From: Pantoea ananatis LMG 2665
Lineage (GTDB): Bacteria; Pseudomonadota; Gammaproteobacteria; Enterobacterales; Enterobacteriaceae
Direction of reading: 5' to 3'
Assembly (NCBI RefSeq): GCF_000710035.2
Contig: NZ_JMJJ01000001.1
Coordinates: 285,557-349,556 of the forward strand
DNA length: 64,000 nucleotides
In this document: positions 52,141-61,479 of the stretch, in pieces
Numbering within the stretch: the stretch's first letter is position 1
Layout of the letters: every line of letters begins with the position of its first letter
Notes under the pieces: model-generated
What the model was told of the DNA's origin: nothing
Database searches by the model: none
The model's input: only the letters and a program-made list of their open reading frames with translations
Made by a program: the position numbers and the translations under genes

Positions 52141-54288
52141 TTGAATATTCTGGCGATCATGGGCGCGCATGGCGTGTTTTACAAAGATGAACCCTTGCGC
52201 GAACTGGAAGTCGCGCTGAGTCAGCAAGGTTTTCAACTCATCCGGCCGAAAAACAATGACGATCTGCTAAAACTCATTGAACACAATCCCCGTATCAGCG
52301 GCGTCATTTTTGACTGGGATGAACACAACAGCCCGGAGCTGTGTGGTGAAATCAATCAGCTTAATGAATACCTGCCGCTGTATGCCTTTATCAATACCCA
52401 TTCCCAGATGGATATCAGTATTAATGAAATGCGTATGCCGCTGCATTTCTTTGAATATGCGCTGAATGCCGCCGACGATATTGCTCTTCACATCCGACAG
52501 TACACAGATGACTACCTCGACAACATCACGCCGCCGTTGACCAAAGCGTTGTTTACCTATGTGAAAGAGGGGAAATACACCTTCTGTACCCCTGGCCATA
52601 TGGCCGGTACGGCCTTCCAGAAAAGCCCGGTCGGCTGCTTGTTCTATGACTTTTTTGGTGCCAATACGCTGAAGTCGGATATCTCGATTTCGGTAACGGA
52701 ACTGGGATCGCTGCTGGACCACACAGGGCCGCATCTGGAAGCCGAAGAGTATATCGCCCGCACTTTTGGTGCGGAACAGAGCTACATGGTGACCAACGGC
52801 ACCTCGACCTCGAATAAAATCGTCGGAATGTATGCTGCCCCGGCAGGCAGCACGATTCTGGTGGACCGCAACTGCCATAAGTCGCTCACGCATCTGTTGA
52901 TGATGAGCGATTTGATCCCCATCTGGCTCAAGCCAACACGCAACGCATTGGGTATTTTGGGCGGTATTCCGCAAAAAGAGTTCACCCGTGCCAGCATCGA
53001 GCAAAAAGTGGCGGTCACGCCGCGCGCCAGTTGGCCGGTACATGCGGTGATCACCAATTCGACCTACGACGGTTTGCTCTACAACACTCAGTACATCAAG
53101 CAAACCCTTGAGGTGCCGTCGATCCACTTTGATTCTGCCTGGGTTCCCTATACCAACTTTCATCCCATCTATGAGGGGAAAAGCGGCATGAGCGGTGAGC
53201 GGGTGCCGGGTAAAGTCTTCTATGAAACGCAGTCCACCCATAAACTGCTGGCGGCTTTTTCCCAGGCTTCGCTGATTCATATTAAAGGCGACTATGACGA
53301 GCAGACGTTTAATGAAGCCTACATGATGCACACCACCACCTCACCGAACTATGCCATCGTCTCATCCATTGAGACAGCGGCGGCGATGCTGCGGGGAAAT
53401 CCGGGCAAAAGGCTCATTAACCGGTCAGTGGAACGCGCCCTGCATTTCCGTCGTGAGATACAGCGGTTGCGAGAAGAGTGCGACAGCTGGTTTTTTGATA
53501 TCTGGCAGCCTGAACACGTTGATGAAGCCCAGTGCTGGCCGATACAGCCGGGGGAAGAGGACTGGCACGGATTCACCCAGGCCGATCGCGACCACATGTA
53601 TCTTGATCCGATCAAGGTAACGATCCTGACACCCGGCATGAGCGAGCTGGGCGTGATGGCGGAAGAGGGCATTCCGGCGGCGCTGGTGGCGAAGTTCCTG
53701 GATGAGCGCGGCATCGTGGTTGAAAAAACCGGCCCTTACAATCTGTTATTCCTGTTTAGTATCGGCATTGATAAAACCAAAGCGATGAGCGTGCTGCGAG
53801 GGTTAACGGAATTTAAGCGCGCCTACGATCTCAATCTCCGGGTCAAAAATATGTTGCCGGATCTCTATGCGGAGGATCCCGATTTTTATCGCAACATGCG
53901 TATTCAGGCGCTGGCGCAGGGGATCCACCGTCTTATCCAGCAACATGATTTACCGCGGCTCATGTTGAAGGCGTTTGACGTGTTGCCCGAGATGAAAATG
54001 ACGCCGCATCAGGCTTTTCAGCAACAGGTGAAGGGCAATATTGAAACCGTGAACATCAATGAGCTGGTGGGCCGCATCTCTGCCAACATGATCCTGCCTT
54101 ATCCTCCGGGCGTTCCTCTGGTGATGCCTGGTGAAATGATCACAGAACAAAGCCGCGCCGTACTCGACTTCCTGTTAATGCTGTGTAGCATTGGACGCCA
54201 CTATCCTGGCTTTGAGACGGATATTCACGGCGCGATCCTCACCGAAGAGGGGGAATATCGGGTACGTGTGCTGAAACAGGCCGGCTAA
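52141..54288 (+). CDS. ldcC: Constitutive-type lysine decarboxylase LdcC
   Basis: LdcC decarboxylates lysine to cadaverine. It belongs to the large PLP-dependent amino-acid decarboxylases with an N-terminal wing domain. The start is TTG at 52141 with GGGAG upstream, giving MNILAIMGAHGVFYKDEP and 715 residues (E. coli 713). The PLP lysine is K368 in TQSTHKLLAA. No lysine/cadaverine antiporter gene is adjacent, which together with the accA-ldcC-yaeR setting argues for LdcC rather than acid-induced CadA. Confidence 0.94.
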   Translation: MNILAIMGAHGVFYKDEPLRELEVALSQQGFQLIRPKNNDDLLKLIEHNPRISGVIFDWDEHNSPELCGEINQLNEYLPLYAFINTHSQMDISINEMRMPLHFFEYALNAADDIALHIRQYTDDYLDNITPPLTKALFTYVKEGKYTFCTPGHMAGTAFQKSPVGCLFYDFFGANTLKSDISISVTELGSLLDHTGPHLEAEEYIARTFGAEQSYMVTNGTSTSNKIVGMYAAPAGSTILVDRNCHKSLTHLLMMSDLIPIWLKPTRNALGILGGIPQKEFTRASIEQKVAVTPRASWPVHAVITNSTYDGLLYNTQYIKQTLEVPSIHFDSAWVPYTNFHPIYEGKSGMSGERVPGKVFYETQSTHKLLAAFSQASLIHIKGDYDEQTFNEAYMMHTTTSPNYAIVSSIETAAAMLRGNPGKRLINRSVERALHFRREIQRLREECDSWFFDIWQPEHVDEAQCWPIQPGEEDWHGFTQADRDHMYLDPIKVTILTPGMSELGVMAEEGIPAALVAKFLDERGIVVEKTGPYNLLFLFSIGIDKTKAMSVLRGLTEFKRAYDLNLRVKNMLPDLYAEDPDFYRNMRIQALAQGIHRLIQQHDLPRLMLKAFDVLPEMKMTPHQAFQQQVKGNIETVNINELVGRISANMILPYPPGVPLVMPGEMITEQSRAVLDFLLMLCSIGRHYPGFETDIHGAILTEEGEYRVRVLKQAG

Positions 54289-54317
54289 CAGGACGTCATG
54301 TTTAACAGGAAGCAACG

Positions 54318-54707
54318 ATGCTACAGCTAACGCACATCCATCATATCGCGATCATTGCATCAGACTATTCGCGCAGCAAAGCGTTTTACTGCGACATTCT
54401 GGGGTTTGAACTGCAAAGCGAACACTATCGTGAAGCGCGTGATTCGTGGAAAGGGGATCTGGCACTGAACGGTCAGTATACGATTGAGCTGTTTTCGTTT
54501 CCCAAACCGCCCGCACGCGTCAGTCAACCGGAAGCCTGTGGCCTGCGTCATCTGGCCTTCAGCGTGCCGGACGTTGAAGCGGCGATGCGCTATCTGGCAA
54601 CGCAGGGCGTGATATGTGAAGCGATCCGCATCGATGAGCTAACCGGAAAGCCCTGCACGTTCTTTGCCGATCCGGATGGTTTGCCGCTGGAACTCTATCA
54701 GGCGTAA
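54318..54707 (+). CDS. yaeR: VOC (glyoxalase/dioxygenase fold) metalloprotein YaeR
   Basis: This is a single-domain vicinal-oxygen-chelate protein of 129 residues, as in E. coli; its substrate is not established. Metal ligands are suggested by HHIAII near residue 8, GLRHLAFSV near 75 and the C-terminal DPDGLPLELYQ Glu. It sits between ldcC and tilS as in E. coli. Confidence 0.93.
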   Translation: MLQLTHIHHIAIIASDYSRSKAFYCDILGFELQSEHYREARDSWKGDLALNGQYTIELFSFPKPPARVSQPEACGLRHLAFSVPDVEAAMRYLATQGVICEAIRIDELTGKPCTFFADPDGLPLELYQA

Positions 54708-54754
54708 AATGGCGGCTTTGGGCGACTCCACTGGCCGCGGTATGGATTGAGAAC

Positions 54755-56062
54755 ATGTCTGATTTTGACGCACTGTTAAAGGAAAATGACGCGCTGGTCG
54801 TGGCGTTCAGCGGTGGTCTGGATTCTACCGTTCTGCTTCATCAACTGCGGGCCTGGCAGCAAGCGCGCCCGCAGTCACGGCTGCGTGCGCTGCATGTGCA
54901 TCATGGCCTCAGCCCGAATGCCGATAGCTGGGCAGCGCACTGCCTGTGCCTGTGCGAACGGTGGCAGATTCCTTGTGAAGTCCTGCGTGTGCAGGTAACG
55001 GATCAGGGACAAGGCATTGAAGCGGCAGCGCGGCAGGTGCGCTATCAGGCTCTGGGGCAGGCGCTGTGCGCGGATGAAAAGCTGCTAACCGCGCAGCATC
55101 TGGACGATCAGTGTGAAACGCTGCTCCTGGCGCTGAAGCGCGGCAGCGGCCCGGCGGGCCTGGCGGCCATGCCGGCGGCGACGACGTTTGCCGGACATGC
55201 CTTACTCAGACCCTTGTTAAACCATTCCCGCCTGAGCCTGGAGCAGTACGCCAAGGCGCATCAACTGGTCTGGGTTGAAGATGAAAGCAATCAGGATCAG
55301 CGCTATGACCGAAACTTTCTGCGTCAGCAGCTGTTGCCGACGCTTCTGCGCCGCTGGCCGCATTTTGCCGAGGCGTCGGCGCGCAGTGCCGCCTTGTGTG
55401 GCGAGCAGGAGCAACTGCTGGATGAGTTACTGGCTGAGCCGCTTAGCGAGCTTATTCAACCCGACGGTAGCCTGTGCTTCACACCTTTGCTGACCATGAG
55501 TGAGGTAAAAGGCAACGCCCTGCTGCGCCGCTGGCTGGCCGCTCAGGGCGAGAAAATGCCGTCGCGCGAAGCATTACGTCGAATCCGTCAGGAGATCATG
55601 TTGTGCCGTGAAGATGCGCAGCCGCGCCTGAAGCTGGGCAACCACGAGATCCGTCGCTACCGGCAGCAGCTTTACCACTTGCCGCTCAGCGCCTCTTTAG
55701 CTGACTGTGAAATCGCCTGGAATGACGTCGAACAACCTCTGCATTTGCCACAAAACCTGGGCGTACTGACGGCCGAAAAAAGCACGAGTACGCTTCGCTG
55801 CCCACAACCGCAGGAGCAGGTATTCGTGCGGTTTCACGCAACAGGCTATGTGCATATCGTGAATCGCCCAGGCGGACGAGACATAAAAAAAATCTGGCAG
55901 AGGCTGAATATCCCGCCCTGGCAACGCGCGCGCATTCCATTAATTTATTTTAATCAGACGTTGATTTGCGCGCCCGGGCTGTTTGTTACCCGCGAAGGTG
56001 CCAGCGAGGATGCCGTTGGCTGGGAAGTCAACTGGCAGAAAACGACGGGAGAGCCGGAATAA
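54755..56062 (+). CDS. tilS: tRNA(Ile)-lysidine synthase TilS
   Basis: TilS adds lysine to C34 of the AUA-reading tRNA-Ile and is essential. The PP-loop SGGLDS is at residues 19-24, followed by AQHLDDQCETLLLALKRGSG near 110 and the C-terminal TilS domains. Length is 435 (E. coli 432). Its stop overlaps the ATG of a cytochrome c gene by one base (TAATG), suggesting coupled translation. Confidence 0.96.
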   Translation: MSDFDALLKENDALVVAFSGGLDSTVLLHQLRAWQQARPQSRLRALHVHHGLSPNADSWAAHCLCLCERWQIPCEVLRVQVTDQGQGIEAAARQVRYQALGQALCADEKLLTAQHLDDQCETLLLALKRGSGPAGLAAMPAATTFAGHALLRPLLNHSRLSLEQYAKAHQLVWVEDESNQDQRYDRNFLRQQLLPTLLRRWPHFAEASARSAALCGEQEQLLDELLAEPLSELIQPDGSLCFTPLLTMSEVKGNALLRRWLAAQGEKMPSREALRRIRQEIMLCREDAQPRLKLGNHEIRRYRQQLYHLPLSASLADCEIAWNDVEQPLHLPQNLGVLTAEKSTSTLRCPQPQEQVFVRFHATGYVHIVNRPGGRDIKKIWQRLNIPPWQRARIPLIYFNQTLICAPGLFVTREGASEDAVGWEVNWQKTTGEPE

Positions 56063-56370
56063 TGCAACGCATAGCAGCCTTGCTGCTGATAACTGTTTTA
56101 CCGGTCCACGCCGCAGGCGATGTGAACGCGGGTGAGCAACGCGCGGCCGCCTGTATGGCCTGCCACGGGGCACAGGGTAAAGCAACCACGCCTCTCTATC
56201 CCAATCTGGCTGGCCAAAATGCGGCCTATCTTAACCAGGCATTACAGGCCTATAAGAAAGGGGAACGAAGCGGGGGACAGGCTGAAGTCATGAAGGCATT
56301 TGTGGCAGGCTTAAATGATGAGGATATGGCGAATTTAGCCGCCTATTACAGTTCGTTGAAACCTGAATGA
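56062..56370 (+). CDS. Small periplasmic c-type cytochrome (class I)
   Basis: This encodes 102 residues. An 18-residue signal peptide (IAALLLITVLPVHAA) is followed by one haem site, C31-M-A-C34-H35, and a C-terminal part typical of c4/c5-like cytochromes (VMKAFVAGLNDEDMANLAAYYSSL), with M in VMKAF as the likely sixth ligand. It should carry one haem in the periplasm and shuttle electrons; the partner is unknown. It overlaps the tilS stop by one base. E. coli K-12 has no gene here; related enterics do, from memory. Haem attachment needs Ccm proteins encoded elsewhere. Confidence 0.9.
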   Translation: MQRIAALLLITVLPVHAAGDVNAGEQRAAACMACHGAQGKATTPLYPNLAGQNAAYLNQALQAYKKGERSGGQAEVMKAFVAGLNDEDMANLAAYYSSLKPE

Positions 56371-56373
56371 GGT

Positions 56374-56394
56374 GGGCGGGAGTGCATCCCGCCC
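56374..56394. terminator. Hairpin between convergent cytochrome c and rof
   Basis: GGGCGGGA and TCCCGCCC pair around GTGCA, three bases past the cytochrome stop. There is no T-run on either strand, so termination may be Rho-assisted or weak. Confidence 0.5.
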
Positions 56395-56407
56395 GACGGG
56401 AAGTGAA

Positions 56408-56668
56408 TTACTCTTCGCTGACAACAACGGTGCCGAGTTCAGGATGGCTGAAGCTGGCAATGTGATCGAGGCGTAACTCGCGCGTTTCACCGGAAAGGTC
56501 AATCGCCAGATATTCAACGTTTTTACGTGAAAGAATATCTTTGGCTTTGGCCTTAAGCTGTTCACCGTCTTTTAACTCCAGCGACAGCATCCAGTTTTTT
56601 TGGCAGGCGAGTTCCAGATTATCGTAGTCATCGCAATTGATGGGTTTATAAGCTTCATTCATCAACAT
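56408..56668 (-). CDS. rof: Rho-binding antiterminator Rof (YaeO)
   Basis: Rof binds the Rho hexamer and blocks its primary RNA site, reducing Rho termination. It has 86 residues with the conserved [12 protein letters not shown] near residue 11 and [12 protein letters not shown], an Sm-like small barrel. The ATG at 56668 gives MLMNEAYKP; a second ATG at 56662 would match the shorter E. coli annotation. It overlaps the end of yaeP by 14 bp. Confidence 0.95.
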   Translation of the reverse strand: MLMNEAYKPINCDDYDNLELACQKNWMLSLELKDGEQLKAKAKDILSRKNVEYLAIDLSGETRELRLDHIASFSHPELGTVVVSEE

Positions 56669-56855
56669 AGTCGCTCACCAATAAGTTTGCGGCGGCATAG
56701 GCCGCCTGTTCCCTGAGAGAAGCGTTTAGCGCAACATTCGCGGCAATATCATCCAGCGCTTTTAAGGCGCAGCCAATGGCATCGGGTACATATCCCAGAT
56801 CTCCGCTGCCGATTTCGGCATATTTTTGGCGAACTAACTCACAATATTTTTGCAC
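56655..56855 (-). CDS. yaeP: UPF0253 family protein YaeP
   Basis: This is a conserved small protein of unknown function, always next to rof in enterics. I chose the GTG at 56855 because AGGAGG sits five bases upstream and it yields 66 residues starting [10 protein letters not shown], the E. coli length; a GTG two codons earlier overlaps the ribosome site. The C-terminus [16 protein letters not shown] is strongly conserved. The 14-bp overlap with rof suggests coupled synthesis. Confidence 0.93.
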   Translation of the reverse strand: MQKYCELVRQKYAEIGSGDLGYVPDAIGCALKALDDIAANVALNASLREQAAYAAANLLVSDYVDE

Positions 56856-57022
56856 AGGCACCTCCTCAGCAGAGCAGAAACACTCTGGTTGATTAGCGAC
56901 TATATCACAGGCATTTCCAGAAAATCAGCCAGGCAAAAACAGGAACCGCGCGCAAATCACTGCTAAAGTAGCTGGCTACGCCGTCTAAGACGACTCAGGA
57001 TAAAGCACGAAAGGTTCAGTGA

Positions 57023-57076
57023 ATGGATAGCCCGATACAAAAAAACGCGTACTGCACGCAGGCAGGTGACAGATGA
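57023..57076 (+). CDS. Possible 17-residue ORF translationally coupled to arfB
   Basis: The reading frame ATG GAT AGC ... GAC AGA TGA encodes 17 residues ([17 protein letters not shown]) and its stop overlaps the arfB ATG as ATGA. An AAAGG lies 11 bases before its ATG. No homologue is recognised. It may be an upstream ORF tuning arfB or chance. The rest of the 217-bp yaeP-arfB gap shows no trace of yaeQ. Confidence 0.3.
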   Translation: MDSPIQKNAYCTQAGDR

Positions 57077-57483
57077 TTATGCTGTCACGCAACGTTGAGC
57101 TGCCGGACAGTGAAATTGAACTGACGGCTATTCGGGCGCAGGGTTCTGGCGGTCAGCATGTGAATAAAACCAGCACAGCCATTCATCTACGTTTCGACAT
57201 TGCCGCCTCGTCCTTGCCACCGTTCTATAAAGAGCGACTGCTAAATGCCAGCCACCACTTAATTACCGGTGACGGAACCGTGATCATCAAGGCGCAGGAG
57301 TACCGGAGTCAGGAGATGAACAGGGAGGCGGCACTGCAGCGGCTGGTCAACCTGATCCGCGAACTTACCACGGTAGAGAAAGTCCGGCGCTCAACACGAC
57401 CTACGCGCGCCTCGAAAGAGCGCAGGCTGGAGGGCAAGTCACGGCGCAGCAATACCAAAGCGCTGCGCGGCAAGGTGCAATAA
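57073..57483 (+). CDS. arfB: Alternative ribosome-rescue factor ArfB (YaeJ)
   Basis: ArfB hydrolyses peptidyl-tRNA on ribosomes stalled at mRNA ends, a backup to tmRNA. The catalytic GGQ is at residues 26-28, followed by [13 protein letters not shown]. The basic C-terminal tail ([18 protein letters not shown]) inserts in the mRNA channel. Length is 136 (E. coli 140). In E. coli yaeQ precedes and nlpE follows; both are absent here. Confidence 0.96.
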   Translation: MIMLSRNVELPDSEIELTAIRAQGSGGQHVNKTSTAIHLRFDIAASSLPPFYKERLLNASHHLITGDGTVIIKAQEYRSQEMNREAALQRLVNLIRELTTVEKVRRSTRPTRASKERRLEGKSRRSNTKALRGKVQ

Positions 57484-57564
57484 GGGACATGTGCATGGGG
57501 CGTTATGACAAGTCAGACAGGAACAGAATGCGGGAACAAGCCTGATAGTCGCACGTTATTCAGC

Positions 57565-57592
57565 AAAAAAAAACGCCCCTTAAAGGGGCGTT
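57565..57592 (-). terminator. proS terminator
   Basis: AACGCCCC and GGGGCGTT pair around TTAAA; the minus strand continues in a run of about nine T. It lies between convergent arfB and proS and could act on both strands, better on minus. Confidence 0.9.
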
Positions 57593-57601
57593 ATAGTGCG
57601 G

Positions 57602-59320
57602 TTACTTGTTAAGCGCGTTAAGCAGAAATTCGACAATTTCATCCTGCTTGATCATCTGCTTCTCACCGGCACGACGGGCTTTATACTCAATCTCCTGATT
57701 ATCAAGATTGCGATCGCCAATCACGATGGTGTGCGGTACGCCAATCAGCTCCATATCCGCAAACATCACGCCCGGACGCTCTTTACGATCGTCCAGAATC
57801 ACCTCTACGCCTTTGGCGCGCAGCGTGTTGTACAGCTCTTCCGCTAACTCTTTCACGCGGAACGATTTCTGCATGTTCATCGGCAGAATCGCCACTTCGA
57901 ACGGCGCCAGCGCAGCAGGCCAGATGATGCCGCGGTCGTCATGGTTCTGCTCGATGGCCGCCGCAACCACGCGGGTGATGCCGATGCCGTAGCAGCCCAT
58001 GGTCATGATCTGGTTACGACCGTCTTCGCCCTGTACGGAGGCTTTCATCGCTTCAGAGTATTTGGTGCCCAGCTGGAAAATGTGGCCGACTTCGATACCA
58101 CGTTTAATCTGCAACGTACCTTTGCCATCCGGGCTCAGGTCACCTTCCACGACGTTACGCAGATCGGCTACCTGCGCCATTGGCAGATCGCGTTCCCAGT
58201 TGATGCCGAAATAGTGTTTACCCTCAATGTTGGCACCGGCACTAAAATCGCTCATCTTCGCCACGGTACGGTCTGCGATAACTGGCATATTCAGCCCCAC
58301 TGGGCCGAGCGAACCAGGACCCGCACCAACCGCTGCGCGGATCTCTTCTTCGGTGGCAAAGGTCAGCGGAGAAGCAACCAGAGGCGATTTCTCTGCCTTG
58401 ATTTCGTTCAGTTCGTGATCGCCGCGAACCAGCAACGCCACCAACGCGTGACCGCTTTCTTCTGCGCCCTTCACCATCAGGGTTTTCACGGTTTTCTCAA
58501 TCGGCTGCTGGAACTGGCTCACCAGTTCTGCGATGGTTTTGGTATTCGGCGTATCCACCTCACGCATCTCTTCTGCAGGCGCAGGACGATCGCCCGCGGG
58601 CGCGACGGCTTCAGCAAATTCAATGTTGGCGGCGAAGTCAGACGCCGTTGAGAAAATCACGTCATCCTCACCGCTCTGCGCCAGCACCTGAAATTCGTGA
58701 GATGCGCTACCACCAATTGAGCCGGTATCAGCCTGCACTGCACGGAAATCCAGCCCCATACGATTGAAAATCTGGCTGTAGGCGCGATACATCGCGTCAT
58801 AGGTTTCCTGCAGCGATTCCTGAGAAGTATGGAAGGAGTAAGCATCCTTCATGATGAATTCACGCGAACGCATTACGCCAAAGCGCGGGCGCACTTCATC
58901 ACGGAATTTAGTCTGGATTTGATACAGATTCAGCGGCAGCTGTTTGTAGGAGCTCAGCTCATTACGAATCAGATCGGTGATCACTTCTTCGTGCGTCGGA
59001 CCGAGCACAAACGGGCGCTCATGGCGATCGGCAACACGCAATAGCTCTGGACCGTACTGTTCCCAGCGACCGCTCTCCTGCCACAGATCGGCGGGTTGCA
59101 CCACAGGCATTGAAATCTCAATGGCACCGGCATTGTTCATTTCTTCACGGACGATGTTTTCGACCTTTTTTAATACGCGCAGTCCGGTTGGCAGCCAGGT
59201 ATATAAGCCTGAAGCCAGTTTACGGATCATCCCGGCACGCAGCATCAGCTGGTGGCTGATCACTTCCGCGTCAGAAGGTGTCTCTTTCTGAGTAGAGAGC
59301 AGATATTGAGTAGTACGCAT
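57602..59320 (-). CDS. proS: Prolyl-tRNA synthetase ProS
   Basis: ProS charges tRNA-Pro. At 572 residues it equals E. coli, the bacterial form with an editing (INS) domain between motifs 2 and 3 (about 224-407) that removes Ala-tRNA-Pro. Class II motifs are visible: [37 protein letters not shown] with the motif-2 arginine, and motif 3 in [17 protein letters not shown]. The Lys of the INS domain is in TVKTLMVKG. Confidence 0.97.
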   Translation of the reverse strand: MRTTQYLLSTQKETPSDAEVISHQLMLRAGMIRKLASGLYTWLPTGLRVLKKVENIVREEMNNAGAIEISMPVVQPADLWQESGRWEQYGPELLRVADRHERPFVLGPTHEEVITDLIRNELSSYKQLPLNLYQIQTKFRDEVRPRFGVMRSREFIMKDAYSFHTSQESLQETYDAMYRAYSQIFNRMGLDFRAVQADTGSIGGSASHEFQVLAQSGEDDVIFSTASDFAANIEFAEAVAPAGDRPAPAEEMREVDTPNTKTIAELVSQFQQPIEKTVKTLMVKGAEESGHALVALLVRGDHELNEIKAEKSPLVASPLTFATEEEIRAAVGAGPGSLGPVGLNMPVIADRTVAKMSDFSAGANIEGKHYFGINWERDLPMAQVADLRNVVEGDLSPDGKGTLQIKRGIEVGHIFQLGTKYSEAMKASVQGEDGRNQIMTMGCYGIGITRVVAAAIEQNHDDRGIIWPAALAPFEVAILPMNMQKSFRVKELAEELYNTLRAKGVEVILDDRKERPGVMFADMELIGVPHTIVIGDRNLDNQEIEYKARRAGEKQMIKQDEIVEFLLNALNK

Positions 59321-59408
59321 TGATTACGATTCCAGTTGATCGGAAATTCACAGACAAAATTTGCTGGCGGCTAGTGTACCAGTGAGATCACTGGCTAAAA
59401 AGCGGGTT

Positions 59409-60113
59409 TTAACGCGGATCGATAGCCACCACTTCCGTCCCTGCGTCATCAATGCGCCAGCGCACGTTAAACTCCATTAGCCAGGCGGCATATTCCCTGT
59501 CCTGGATTTCACCTTTACGGTAAGCGGGCCGCGGATCCTGAGCGAGAACGTCGCTGATAAAGCGTGCCAGATGCGGATAGCGGGCGTGCTGTTGCAACTG
59601 CTGTTGGGCAAGCGCTGAAAACCGGACCGGCATAGTGCTTTCCGGCGCGGCCTGCGCGAAACCGGCGCGCGCTTCGGGCAGGGCCTCGGCAAAAGGCAGG
59701 TAAGGTTTAATATCGACAACCGGCGTACCGTCCACTAAATCCAGGCTGCCCAGTTGCAGAATGACCTGCTGCTTCTCGCAGCGAATGCCTTTGAGCTCAA
59801 CCAGCGACATGCCGACGGGATTGGGGCGAAAGGTGGAGCGGGTGGCAAAAACGCCCATGCGCGCGTTACCGCCCAGCCGTGGAGGCCGTACGGTAGGGCG
59901 CCAGCCGCCTTCCATGGTCTGATGAAAAACAAACAGAATCCAGAGGTGGCTGAAGTCTTCCAGGCCGCGCACGGCATCCGCCTGGTTATAAGGCGGCAAA
60001 AGATGCAGTTCGCCGCCGCCGTCCTGTACCAGCCCAGGCTGACGCGGCACGGCGAACTTCTCTTTCCAGGGTGAACGGATCACGCCGATTTGCGCAAAGG
60101 CGAATTCACTCAT
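59409..60113 (-). CDS. trmO: tRNA(Thr) N6-methyladenosine37 methyltransferase TrmO
   Basis: TrmO methylates t6A37 of tRNA-Thr(GGU) with SAM, using a non-Rossmann beta-barrel fold. The start at 60113 gives MSEFAFAQIGVIRSP and 234 residues (E. coli 235), overlapping the rcsF stop as ATGA. Conserved parts are KFAVPRQPGLV, FVFHQTMEGGWRPTVRPPR and FATRSTFRPNPVGMS. Confidence 0.95.
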   Translation of the reverse strand: MSEFAFAQIGVIRSPWKEKFAVPRQPGLVQDGGGELHLLPPYNQADAVRGLEDFSHLWILFVFHQTMEGGWRPTVRPPRLGGNARMGVFATRSTFRPNPVGMSLVELKGIRCEKQQVILQLGSLDLVDGTPVVDIKPYLPFAEALPEARAGFAQAAPESTMPVRFSALAQQQLQQHARYPHLARFISDVLAQDPRPAYRKGEIQDREYAAWLMEFNVRWRIDDAGTEVVAIDPR

Positions 60114-60508
60114 TGACTGGTGACTTTCAACGCCGATCCCTGACAAACAGCCTGACGGTAACAGCCCGGTGTGCTGCTGACGATTTCACATTTATGCAGC
60201 AGCACAGCATTGGCTTTCATCTGTGACGCTTTAATCTGCATACGTTTACGTGCGGTAGCAATATTTGGGGGGGAGTTCTGATTGCTCACCTGGCAATCTT
60301 CAGCGGACACTTCGCCTAAATCGCGGAAGGGTTTGCTCACCAGATCGGCCGCATCGGTGTAAACCTTAACAGGCGCGGGACGATACGTTGGCTTACGTGT
60401 CGGTTCGCTGGATTGCTGCGGATGAGAAGGTGCGCTGCTTATTGGGTGGTACTCTCGAACACACCCTGTCAGCATCAATGCTAACAAGCAGAGCGGTAAA
60501 AAACGCAT
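60110..60508 (-). CDS. rcsF: Outer-membrane stress-sensing lipoprotein RcsF
   Basis: RcsF senses envelope damage and relieves IgaA inhibition of the Rcs phosphorelay; it is threaded through BamA-porin complexes in E. coli, and bamA is in this window. The start at 60508 gives MRFLPLCLLALMLTGC with the lipidated Cys at 16. A proline-rich linker follows, then four cysteines (EDCQ, HKCE, PGCY, AVCQ) for the two disulfides. Length is 132 (E. coli 134). Confidence 0.95.
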   Translation of the reverse strand: MRFLPLCLLALMLTGCVREYHPISSAPSHPQQSSEPTRKPTYRPAPVKVYTDAADLVSKPFRDLGEVSAEDCQVSNQNSPPNIATARKRMQIKASQMKANAVLLHKCEIVSSTPGCYRQAVCQGSALKVTSQ

Positions 60509-60590
60509 GGCAACATCCTCAAGTTTCAAAAAGTGGCGTTATTGAAACAAGGACACGGATAAATAACAAGTCAGCAAAGCGCAATATCAG

Positions 60591-60613
60591 AAAGGGCGGC
60601 TATAAGCCGCCCT
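60591..60613 (-). terminator. metQ terminator
   Basis: AGGGCGGCT and AGCCGCCCT pair around a short loop, and the minus strand continues TTTCTGATATT. It ends the metNIQ operon. Confidence 0.75.
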
Positions 60614-60634
60614 GAGGAGAGATGGGAGGCTGAA

Positions 60635-61450
60635 TTACCAGCCTTTAACTGCACCACCGTTAAAGACTTTGTTCGCCGCATCCGCGACCTCGTCAGACTG
60701 ATAAGCCTGCACGAATTTTTTCACGTTTTCTGCGTCTTTATTGTCCTCACGCGCAACAATCAGGTTCACGTACGGTGAGTCTTTATCTTCAACAAAGATG
60801 CCATCTTTCGCCGGTGTCAGGCCGATCTGGCTGGCGTAAGTCGTGTTGATGACCGCCAGTGCGATTTGCTGATCGTCCAGTGAACGTGGCAGCTGTGGCG
60901 CTTCCAGCTCAACAATCTTCAGATGTTTTGGATTCTCAACGATATCCAGTGAGGTTGGCAGCAGGCCCACACCGTCTTTCAGCTTAATCAGGCCCACTTT
61001 CTGCAGCAGCAGCAGCGAACGACCAAGGTTAGTTGGGTCATTAGGAATGGCAACCTGCGCGCCGTCCTGCAGTTGGTCGAGTGATTTGATCTTTTTCGAG
61101 TAGCCCGCAATCGGATAAACGAAAGAGTTACCAACGGATACCAGCTTGTAACCACGATCTTTGATTTGTTGATCCAGATACGGTTTATGCTGGAAGGCAT
61201 TCACATCAATATCACCTTTGCTCAGTGCTTCGTTAGGCAGCACGTAGTCGTTAAAGGTGACCAGCTCAACATCCAGGCCATACTTGTCTTTAGCGACTTT
61301 AGCCGCCGCTTCCGCAACCTGCTGTTCTGCGCCGACAATCACGCCCACTTTAATGTGGTTTGGATCTTTGGCTTTTTGATCGCATCCTGCCAGCGCAATC
61401 GCGCCAATTAATGCACCCACAGCGGCAATTTTTTTAAATTTGAAAGACAT
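60635..61450 (-). CDS. metQ: Methionine-binding lipoprotein MetQ
   Basis: MetQ is the periplasmic binding component of the D/L-methionine importer. At 271 residues it equals E. coli. Lipobox ALAGC places the lipidated Cys at 23. NlpA-family segments include KVGVIVGAEQQVAE, DVNAFQHKPYL and AIPNDPTNLGRSLLLLQ. It lies 29 bp after metI. Confidence 0.96.
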   Translation of the reverse strand: MSFKFKKIAAVGALIGAIALAGCDQKAKDPNHIKVGVIVGAEQQVAEAAAKVAKDKYGLDVELVTFNDYVLPNEALSKGDIDVNAFQHKPYLDQQIKDRGYKLVSVGNSFVYPIAGYSKKIKSLDQLQDGAQVAIPNDPTNLGRSLLLLQKVGLIKLKDGVGLLPTSLDIVENPKHLKIVELEAPQLPRSLDDQQIALAVINTTYASQIGLTPAKDGIFVEDKDSPYVNLIVAREDNKDAENVKKFVQAYQSDEVADAANKVFNGGAVKGW

Positions 61451-61479
61451 ATCCTTTCCTTAATAGTGATATTGCTTGC

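Noticed and set aside
52267..53331. 354-residue frame antisense to ldcC
   Set aside because: Arginine/histidine-rich shadow without start signal or family resemblance; the sense gene is certain.
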